This document shows, in pieces, positions 1 through 5,600 of a stretch of DNA of 7,867 bases. Positions within the stretch are counted from its first letter, which is position 1. The number at the start of each line of letters is the position of its first letter. The notes beneath the pieces are model-generated. The model searched no databases. It saw only the letters and a program-made list of their open reading frames with translations, and was not told where the DNA came from. The DNA is from Candidatus Zixiibacteriota bacterium (lineage in GTDB: Bacteria; Zixibacteria; MSB-5A5; JAABVY01), in contig WJIM01000285.1 of assembly GCA_014730285.1 (NCBI GenBank), forward strand, positions 1-7,867. The letters run 5' to 3'. Both the position numbers and the translations under genes were made by a program.

Positions 1-1185
1 AATCGAATGGCAATAGGCCGCTCCCCTGATGGAAGATTTTATTTTAATGCTACCGACGGCGGAGATACGCGCAAGCCGATTTCGATTTATCAGGGAAAAG
101 TGGGGATCGATTTATGGGCACAGGATCCCAGTGAACCCCTGGTGGTTGGAAAAGATCTGGGATCATTCAGCGGAAATCGTTTGGTTATCGGGGATGATTT
201 ACCCGGATATCAAACGGGCCTGGTTTTTGGAGAGTCCGGCAACGACCGGGCCTGGATGCTCTGGGATATCGATGAAGATCTGGTCACACTGGGAAGTAAG
301 CATTCAGGAACAAACTACAGCGATGCACTCACGATTCAAAACGGCTGTATAGGATTGGGAATAGAACCTCAGACTTATACTGTGCTTCGAATAGACAGAA
401 GCTACAACAGTTCTGCTTCAAGATATGCCTCAGTTGCTCAAGCCAACCAGGGCGGAACAGGTACTGCTTTTGGAATGTGGAGCAAGGCTCAAAGGACGTC
501 CTCCTCATCAACGAGCAATTACACCTATGGAGTATATGGCCACGGCACGAATGATCATGAAGTTGGAACTGCTGTTGGTGTATATGGTTATGCTACTGGA
601 GGAGACTTTACGCGCGGGGTGATGGCAGATGTTCCCGGTTATCATGATGACCTGGATTTTGCAGGTTATTTTCTCGGGGATGTTGCTATTCAAGGTCAGA
701 TCTTCTATCTGGTTGGTGCATACAGAGTGGATCATCCCCTTGACCCGGAAAATAAATACCTTTATCACAGCAATGTCGGCTCTCCGGATATGATGAATAT
801 TTATACCGGCAATGCGGTTACAGATGCCGGCGGTCTGGCAACAGTGAATCTGCCAGATTACTTTGAAGAGCTTAATTCGGATTTCCGTTATCAGCTTACT
901 GCAATTGGCACATTTGCGCAGGCGATTGTAAAGGAAGAAATTTCCGATAATAGATTTATAATTGCGACAAACGAACCAAATGTCAAAGTATCCTGGACAG
1001 TAACTGGCATACGAAAAGATCCATATGCTGAATCCCGCAGAATTGTGCCTGAACAGGAAAAGCATATTCTCGAGCAGGGAACATATCTTTATCCGGAAGG
1101 CTATGGCTATGGCGAGCAAAAATCTGTTGACTATGATGTAAGACAGGCGGCCCGTGAAGCCGCCGAAGCAGGGGGTGGTGAGTAA
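1..1185 (+). CDS. Fibre-like secreted/surface protein, C-terminal part (5' truncated by window edge)
   Basis: The reading frame is open to the first base of the window; the ATG at 7 has no Shine-Dalgarno before it and the sequence there already looks like the middle of a protein, so the gene probably starts upstream. Counting from that Met, residues 1-130 are short beta-type segments (for example GCIGLGIEPQ) and residues 170-225 are a Gly/Tyr-rich repeat-like stretch (TYGVYGHGT, VGVYGYATGG, FAGYFLGDV), as in phage-tail-fibre or trimeric adhesin-like stalks. Residues 240-340 form a conserved C-terminal domain (DHPLDPENKYLYHS, SPDMMNIYTGN, FRYQLTAIG, VSWTVTGIRKDPYA) that I recognise from large secreted proteins of FCB and other environmental bacteria. 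The function of that domain is unknown to me. No Peptidase_S74 chaperone end is visible. The tail (residues 378-392) is Ala/Glu/Gly-rich. The downstream gene starts 2 bp after the stop, so the two are probably co-transcribed. An extracellular structural role is inferred from composition only. Confidence 0.8.
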   Translation, partial: NRMAIGRSPDGRFYFNATDGGDTRKPISIYQGKVGIDLWAQDPSEPLVVGKDLGSFSGNRLVIGDDLPGYQTGLVFGESGNDRAWMLWDIDEDLVTLGSKHSGTNYSDALTIQNGCIGLGIEPQTYTVLRIDRSYNSSASRYASVAQANQGGTGTAFGMWSKAQRTSSSSTSNYTYGVYGHGTNDHEVGTAVGVYGYATGGDFTRGVMADVPGYHDDLDFAGYFLGDVAIQGQIFYLVGAYRVDHPLDPENKYLYHSNVGSPDMMNIYTGNAVTDAGGLATVNLPDYFEELNSDFRYQLTAIGTFAQAIVKEEISDNRFIIATNEPNVKVSWTVTGIRKDPYAESRRIVPEQEKHILEQGTYLYPEGYGYGEQKSVDYDVRQAAREAAEAGGGE

Positions 1186-1187
1186 TT

Positions 1188-1694
1188 ATGAGAAAGATAA
1201 TAATTTTGGTGATAGTTATATATGCGATGGCGTTGATAAATGCTATCGCCGATGACCCTAAAGCCGGTGAGGAGATAAACTGGCAGGTGATCTCCAATGG
1301 CGGTACCGAGGGATCATCGACCAATTACGGCCTCAAAGGCACACTCAGCCAGACCGCAGTCGACGAGGGGGCATCAACCAATTACAAGCTCAGGCACGGT
1401 TTCTGGCAGATTTTTGCAGCAACTGGCCCCTGTCAGGGAGAATGCGGAGATGCCAACTTTGATTTAAGTGTTAATGTCTCCGATGCGGTATGGGTCATCA
1501 ATTATGTCTTCATCGGCGGGGATGAGCCTCAGCCGGTGCTGGCCTGTGGCGATGCCAATTCAGATGACTTTGTAAATGTCTCCGATGCGGTCTGGATCAT
1601 TAACTATGTGTTTATTGGCGGAGGCGCACCTTCGACCTGCTCGCCCGGCTCACCCAACTGGTATAACGGCGACTGCTGCCCGTTTACGCCATAA
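1188..1694 (+). CDS. Small secreted protein with paired dockerin-like repeats and Cys-rich C-terminus
   Basis: This 168-residue protein starts with a signal peptide: charged RK, hydrophobic residues 4-19, and likely cleavage after AIA at residue 21. Residues 31-75 carry two SSTNY/ASTNY motifs followed by GFWQIF, a pattern I associate with small secreted proteins of environmental FCB-type bacteria. Residues 85-145 are two dockerin-like units 34 residues apart. Their 12-residue loops start at D88 and D122, with acidic or Asn ligands at positions 1, 3, 5, 9 and 12, and each is followed by a helix NVSDAVW(V/I)INYVFIGG. The usual Gly at loop position 6 is replaced by L93 and D127, so calcium binding may be weakened. 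The tail CSPGSPNWYNGDCCPF has a CC pair near the end; Cys are at 82, 86, 120, 151, 163 and 164. A GGTGAG-containing, G-rich stretch at 1171-1182, inside the end of the upstream gene, serves as ribosome site and supports this ATG. No cohesin gene is present nearby, so the role of the dockerin-like module (attachment, sorting or folding) is open. Confidence 0.88.
   Translation: MRKIIILVIVIYAMALINAIADDPKAGEEINWQVISNGGTEGSSTNYGLKGTLSQTAVDEGASTNYKLRHGFWQIFAATGPCQGECGDANFDLSVNVSDAVWVINYVFIGGDEPQPVLACGDANSDDFVNVSDAVWIINYVFIGGGAPSTCSPGSPNWYNGDCCPFTP
1440..1691 (+). repeat. Dockerin-like cassette, copy 1 (direct repeat with 5265-5516)
   Basis: These 84 codons align without gaps to the last 84 codons of the 1140-residue gene. 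The proteins are identical at 69 of 84 positions by my count. Exact DNA matches include 42 bp (1644-1685 with 5469-5510) and 32 bp (1482-1513 with 5307-5338). Inside the copy there is also a 102-bp period, with the same 17 bases at 1473-1489 and 1575-1591. Confidence 0.9.
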
Positions 1695-1715
1695 GTTTAT
1701 TTGATTATGTAGTTT

Positions 1716-1746
1716 AGCCCGCTTTTTATAAGGAGCGGGCTTTTTT
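1716..1746 (+). terminator. Intrinsic terminator closing the fibre/dockerin operon
   Basis: A GC-rich stem GCCCGCT (1717-1723) pairs with AGCGGGC (1734-1740) across a 10-nt loop and is followed directly by six T residues (1741-1746). A1716 can add a pair with T1741. It lies 22 bp after the stop of the small dockerin-like gene. Confidence 0.92.
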
Positions 1747-1769
1747 ACTGAATTAATTAAAATAAATAC

Positions 1770-1804
1770 TTGACATAAGCCATCCGGTTTTGTTGATATA
1801 GGAT
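1770..1804 (+). promoter_or_regulatory. Candidate promoter for the 1140-residue secreted protein gene
   Basis: A perfect TTGACA lies at 1770-1775. No perfect -10 follows: GATATA at 1795-1800 gives a 19-bp spacer and TATAGG at 1797-1802 gives 21 bp, both imperfect. If this promoter is used, the transcript would carry a leader of nearly 300 nt. The sigma-factor consensus of this organism is unknown, so confidence is low. Confidence 0.35.
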
Positions 1805-1828
1805 AAATGCAGTACGGTTTTTGTTTTG

Positions 1829-1849
1829 AAAATACAGTATCAGTATTTT
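1829..1849. repeat. Short inverted repeat AAAATAC-N7-GTATTTT
   Basis: A perfect 7-bp dyad, AAAATAC at 1829-1835 and GTATTTT at 1843-1849, has a 7-nt centre. It sits about 30 bp downstream of the candidate -10 region, where either an operator or an RNA hairpin would be plausible. Its AT-rich composition makes chance occurrence quite possible. Confidence 0.4.
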
Positions 1850-1871
1850 AGTCCTTATCCTGATCAGATAT

Positions 1872-1944
1872 ATGCTGACTTAAAGTTCTTAAGAGGGGCA
1901 TAAAACTCTGATTAATAAGCATCGCCCGTGTAGCCTCTCAGCAT
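1872..1944 (+). promoter_or_regulatory. Possible structured RNA element in the leader
   Basis: ATGCTGA (1872-1878) is a perfect reverse complement of TCAGCAT (1938-1944) and could close a multibranched fold. Inside it, CTTAA (1879-1883) can pair with TTAAG (1889-1893) around a 5-nt loop, and GGGC (1896-1899) can pair with GCCC (1924-1927). GAGG (1893-1896) with CCTC (1934-1937) is a competing pairing. The stems were found by eye without an energy calculation, and I recognise no named riboswitch. Confidence 0.3.
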
Positions 1945-2013
1945 CGTCACATTTCTGATTTGCGCTGACAACCTAGTAAGACATCAAGGACATAATATTT
2001 TTAGGGGGCTTCG

Positions 2014-2023
2014 AAGGAGGTGG
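2014..2023 (+). promoter_or_regulatory. Orphan perfect Shine-Dalgarno sequence
   Basis: AAGGAGGTGG is an essentially full anti-16S match, but no ATG stands 5-10 nt after it. A GTG at 2020 overlaps it and a TTG at 2035 is about 14 nt away; both lie in one frame that runs to a TAA at 2116-2118, overlapping the start of the 1140-residue gene by 22 bp. That gene has its own site (GGGGGAG, 2085-2091). The site could serve a short leader peptide coupled to the main gene, act as a ribosome standby site, or be chance. Confidence 0.4.
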
Positions 2024-2096
2024 AAAATAACTCATTGCATTTTTGCAAACTTACGGCCCACTTAATGACAATCCTTAAATCTATGGGGGAGATTAG

Positions 2097-5000
2097 ATGC
2101 TTAAAAAGCTTTCAATAATATTAATCATACTGCTATACTCTTTTACATCCACTGCACTACCAAAAAACTCTTCAAAAAAATCCAGCTATAGAACCAGCGC
2201 TAATCTTAGCGATGTAAGTCTGTTTGAACGAGATATGCGGGAAACACCGACAACAGGAGCCATCAAATTCAATAAATCACCCACTGGGGCAATGACTTTT
2301 GCCCCAAGCCGGCAACTATATGATTCGGAAACTGATCTGCTGGATAATTGGCATGAGACTTCAATCGGTCGTCAAATAGTCTATCCCGGCTATTACAGTT
2401 CTTCATGCGATTATGTCTTGATGAATTATCCCTGGAGGGTAACAATTGGCTCTACAACAATCTATAGTATCAATATGGGAATGTACGATTGGGATAGCGG
2501 GATTTGGGATTATACATTTGGGGGAGCAATAGGAACGGTAGATGGTCCTGATGCCACCCTGCATTCAAATTTCGAGATTCTCCCCGGTGATGTCAATCTG
2601 GCACAAAGCTACACATCTGTCCCGGGATTATTTGAAAACTCTGTTGCAATATCAGGGTTAACCGGTCCCAATTGTCCACTTGATTTTTTGGATTATACTT
2701 CTGATACTCTGTCAGGCCCTCCTAATAATCTGAATATTTCAACCGGTGCAACCTGCGGAGAAACCAATCCCTATATTTATCCGAAAATCGACGCGGATAC
2801 CATGTCTGACGGGACAGATATCCTTCATGCTGCGACCGCAGAGTTTGTTTGTCCATCGGGTTCCGGGACTGTACCCAGAGAGACGATTTCGCTTTTATAC
2901 AATAGAAAAGTTGGTACAAATCCCTGGTCGGAGGATCCTGTCTTCATCGATTCGGCTTATCTGCCTTCCCATATTATCCGGGCCGATGAGAATTCCAGCG
3001 ATGTGTACTATTGCTATTTGCGCCCGCTGTACTGGCAATCGCATGATCCCAATCCCTGCGATCCCGATCAGGATAGCCGCAAGCTTTATGCCCAGGCTTC
3101 AGAAGTTGTTTACCGCAAATCTACAGATGATGGCGCAACATGGGGACCCCTTATTGCCATAACAGATTATCGCAGCGGTTTTGCGGATGGAAAAACCGAT
3201 CCGGCCATTTACGACCTTTCGGCCATGGTAGATCCGGACGGTAATCTGCACCTCGTATGGCCCGCGGCGGATCGTCAGAATCCGAAAGATCCGGATTCAC
3301 CTTGCGACTATTTTGGCGCTTATTTGGGCCTTACCGGAAAGCTATACCACTATGATAGCGGCAACGACTGTATTTCGATCGCCTATGACGCCTCCAAACC
3401 ATCTTTCTGGAAAGTCCCGGATGACCAGCATGGTTCGATTTTTCCAGAGGGCCACTGGACACTGTCCAAACCAAATATAAGCTGGTGCGATAATAAGCTC
3501 TATATCATGTTCCAGCGTTTTGGAGCGAATACCGATCCAAGTGGCGATACAACCGCCGAATTTGGTGCGGGAACACCAGCCCAGATAAATCATTTCTATA
3601 ATGCCGATATTTTTGTCGTTGGTTCAGATGCTTCCGGAGGAATGGGGGTTGTTTGGTCGGATGCCGTAAATCTTACTCAGACTGCGTCGGATAGCTGTTT
3701 ACCGGGCGACTGTTTTCATGAGTCATTCCCGAGCATGGCCATGTATTCTACGGACAGCCTGATGTTGTTTTATCTTGAGGATAAAGATCCCGGAAAATGG
3801 TTTCTCAGTACAGGACCCACCGGCTCTTATCCGGGGGGATCTAAAACCGAGAATCCGCTTATGTTTATGACCTGGCCTTGTTTCGATCTGGCTGATGCGG
3901 GTATTAATGCCTGTCTCGATGTCTCTCCGCCCGGTGCTGAATTTGCGGAAATAGCGCTTGCACCTAACGGCAATAGTTCAGGCTGTAATACCTCCTCCAG
4001 CTATTCCTCAGAGGTTGAGCTTATAAACTGCGGAAATATTGACTTGAATTTTATAGCAACTCCGAATGTCTCCTGGTTAAACGTAACCTTTGGAACTGCC
4101 GGCAGCATAGGAGCCGGAGCTGGTCCACGCCATTCCGGCGATCCGGCCTGGGCTGGAAAATCCGGATGTGCGTTACCTGAGACAATTGAATGGACTGCGA
4201 ATTCCTCCTCTCTGGGAGAGGGCAATTATACTGGCACAATTTCGGTCAGTCTTGACGCAGGTGATGATTTCGATATCTCTGTCGATCTTATAGTTGCCTG
4301 TGAATATTATCAACCCGAATTTGCCAATCTTTCCGGCGGCTGCTGGTCAGTTGATGTTTACAATACGCCACAATCGGGGAGCGAAAATATGAGACCTCTC
4401 CAGGGAAATATGGCGTTCTTTGGCTGCGGAGAGGATAGTACCCTCCACCCGCTTTATAACTCCTCCCTGATACTGGGGTGGAAAATTGGATCTGATTTAT
4501 TTGTCTACACCGATAATTCCGACGACCATATGGGCGATCTTCTGCCAATATCGCTTCCGGATTATCAGCGTAAAGACGCACGCATGCAGCCTCTCAGTGA
4601 AATAACGGTTACCGCCGTGGGCGATCACGGTGCAGGCGAGGGGTACTGGTCGGCGGAAAGCTATTTTTGTACTCCCGATTCGGTCGTCCACGGTAAGGCC
4701 GAGTTTTTTGTCCCCATTCACGAGGATACCTCAGTTATGATCGAGAAGGTTACAATCTGGAATGAAAGTTCAAGTACATTGACAGATGCACTCATCGGCG
4801 AGGGAATAGACTGGGATGTCGAGAAGGATTACAGTTTTGATGCCGGCGGTTTCGATCCTTCAACCGGCCTGATTTATCAATACGGCGCAAGTGCCCATTC
4901 CAATGTCTACGCCGGGATGGCTCCTGATGCCGGTCATGATGTCGATTACGGCGGAGCCGTGCTTGATAATCATGACTGGATATATCCCGACAGCGGATAT

Positions 5001-5519
5001 AACACAGTTGATATATACAATGAACTGACAGGCCTTGACGGGACATACAATATCTTTTCGGATTCATCAACCGATTTGAATTCCGTCTTCAGATTCTGGG
5101 AAGGCAGTCTGGCCCCGAATGACACTATCATTATTTCAAAGGTGAAAGCAGTCGATATTTCATCCAGCAAGACCGATCTTTCGGGTCTGCAGGAGTTAAT
5201 TGATAAAGGATTCGTTTTCATTGACAATAATAACATATTAGAAGATCCCCAGGAATGCGTGGGTATATGCGGGGATGCGAGCAACGATGGCGCCGTTAAT
5301 GTCTCGGATGCGGTATGGGTCATCAATTATGTCTTCATTGGCGGGGCGGAGCCGCAGCCGGTACTGGCGTGCGGAGACGCCAATGGCGAGGGTGCGGTTA
5401 ATGTTTCCGACGCTGTCTGGATCATTAACTATGTTTTCATAGGGGGCGGCCCTCCGGGAGACTGCTCTCCCGGCTCACCCAACTGGTATAACGGCGACTG
5501 CTGCCCGTTTGATGCATAG
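2097..5519 (+). CDS. Large secreted multidomain protein with Asp-box, BACON-like segment and dockerin-like C-terminus
   Basis: This 1140-residue protein has a clear signal peptide (MLKK, hydrophobic 5-16, likely cleavage after STA at residue 20). Its ATG is the first possible start, since the codon before it is TAG, and GGGGGAG lies 5 nt upstream. Residues 230-600 resemble sialidase/BNR-type beta-propeller proteins: there is one canonical Asp-box (STDDGATW, 342-349), then DLSAMVDPDGNLHLVW (374-389). Only one Asp-box is obvious, so sialidase activity should not be assumed. Residues 605-735 read as a BACON- or Ig-like beta-sandwich (VSWLNVTF, then YTGTISVSLD). Residues 740-1050 are beta-rich and unassigned. 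The two dockerin-like loops start at D1060 and D1094, 34 residues apart, and the protein ends with CSPGSPNWYNGDCCPF as in the small upstream protein. Loop 2 has E1098 at position 5. It is likely exported and surface-attached or secreted; the substrate is unknown. The gene is flanked by terminators and so is probably monocistronic. Confidence 0.85.
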   Translation: MLKKLSIILIILLYSFTSTALPKNSSKKSSYRTSANLSDVSLFERDMRETPTTGAIKFNKSPTGAMTFAPSRQLYDSETDLLDNWHETSIGRQIVYPGYYSSSCDYVLMNYPWRVTIGSTTIYSINMGMYDWDSGIWDYTFGGAIGTVDGPDATLHSNFEILPGDVNLAQSYTSVPGLFENSVAISGLTGPNCPLDFLDYTSDTLSGPPNNLNISTGATCGETNPYIYPKIDADTMSDGTDILHAATAEFVCPSGSGTVPRETISLLYNRKVGTNPWSEDPVFIDSAYLPSHIIRADENSSDVYYCYLRPLYWQSHDPNPCDPDQDSRKLYAQASEVVYRKSTDDGATWGPLIAITDYRSGFADGKTDPAIYDLSAMVDPDGNLHLVWPAADRQNPKDPDSPCDYFGAYLGLTGKLYHYDSGNDCISIAYDASKPSFWKVPDDQHGSIFPEGHWTLSKPNISWCDNKLYIMFQRFGANTDPSGDTTAEFGAGTPAQINHFYNADIFVVGSDASGGMGVVWSDAVNLTQTASDSCLPGDCFHESFPSMAMYSTDSLMLFYLEDKDPGKWFLSTGPTGSYPGGSKTENPLMFMTWPCFDLADAGINACLDVSPPGAEFAEIALAPNGNSSGCNTSSSYSSEVELINCGNIDLNFIATPNVSWLNVTFGTAGSIGAGAGPRHSGDPAWAGKSGCALPETIEWTANSSSLGEGNYTGTISVSLDAGDDFDISVDLIVACEYYQPEFANLSGGCWSVDVYNTPQSGSENMRPLQGNMAFFGCGEDSTLHPLYNSSLILGWKIGSDLFVYTDNSDDHMGDLLPISLPDYQRKDARMQPLSEITVTAVGDHGAGEGYWSAESYFCTPDSVVHGKAEFFVPIHEDTSVMIEKVTIWNESSSTLTDALIGEGIDWDVEKDYSFDAGGFDPSTGLIYQYGASAHSNVYAGMAPDAGHDVDYGGAVLDNHDWIYPDSGYNTVDIYNELTGLDGTYNIFSDSSTDLNSVFRFWEGSLAPNDTIIISKVKAVDISSSKTDLSGLQELIDKGFVFIDNNNILEDPQECVGICGDASNDGAVNVSDAVWVINYVFIGGAEPQPVLACGDANGEGAVNVSDAVWIINYVFIGGGPPGDCSPGSPNWYNGDCCPFDA
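5265..5516 (+). repeat. Dockerin-like cassette, copy 2 (direct repeat with 1440-1691)
   Basis: The last 84 codons of the large gene match the last 84 codons of the small gene without gaps. The exact 42-bp run here is 5469-5510 and stops three codons before the end of the gene. Of the 15 protein differences, eight fall in loop positions 3-7 of the two calcium loops, while the helices after the loops are identical. Confidence 0.9.
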
Positions 5520-5536
5520 TATTCCACATTCCTTTC

Positions 5537-5568
5537 AAGGGCCCGCCGTAAAAAGCGTCGGGCCTTTT
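5537..5568 (+). terminator. Intrinsic terminator after the large secreted gene
   Basis: GGCCCG (5540-5545) pairs with CGGGCC (5559-5564), with further pairs inside (CG 5547-5548 with CG 5556-5557). The flanking AAG (5537-5539) pairs with the start of the T run (TTTT, 5565-5568). It starts 18 bp after the stop codon. It lies between convergent genes; on the minus strand the hairpin lacks a good T run, so it would serve that direction poorly. Confidence 0.85.
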
Positions 5569-5600
5569 CTTTCAGGATTAATCAACCGGGGAAGTTCTGA

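Larger units (their letters stand above)
1747..2096 (+). other. Long non-coding 5' leader / intergenic region
   Basis: About 350 bp of mostly AT-rich sequence separates the terminator from the 1140-residue gene. I found no convincing protein gene here; the longest start-initiated frames are only 14-33 codons. It does hold a candidate promoter, a 7-bp dyad at 1829-1849, a 7-bp stem enclosing possible inner hairpins at 1872-1944, a perfect Shine-Dalgarno at 2014-2023 with no well-placed start, and a small hairpin TTGCA-tttt-TGCAA at 2035-2048. I compared it by eye with the GEMM cyclic-di-GMP riboswitch and saw no match. I could not assign it to any known riboswitch class. Confidence 0.6.

Noticed and set aside
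29..352. 107-codon plus-strand frame inside the fibre-like gene
   Set aside because: It lies fully within the real frame, has no ribosome site, and its translation has no recognisable motifs.
508..1119. 203-codon open frame on the minus strand, antisense to the fibre-like gene
   Set aside because: The opposite strand encodes a protein with recognisable conserved motifs; the antisense translation is Ile/Cys-rich without domain features.
1440..1691. Cellulosome component (classical dockerin)
   Set aside because: The loops resemble dockerin, but there is no cohesin, scaffoldin or carbohydrate-active catalytic domain in the window, and such modules are widespread in non-cellulosomal bacteria.
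1807..1851. 14-residue open frame in the leader starting at ATG 1807
   Set aside because: Its only ribosome-like site (AGGA, 1800-1803) is too close to the start, and the peptide has no regulatory-codon pattern.
1747..2096. GEMM-type cyclic-di-GMP riboswitch or other named riboswitch
   Set aside because: The conserved core bases of the GEMM aptamer are not present, and I could not align the region to any class I know.
2097..5519. Functional sialidase call for the large protein
   Set aside because: One Asp-box is not sufficient; no arginine triad or multiple Asp-boxes could be identified.
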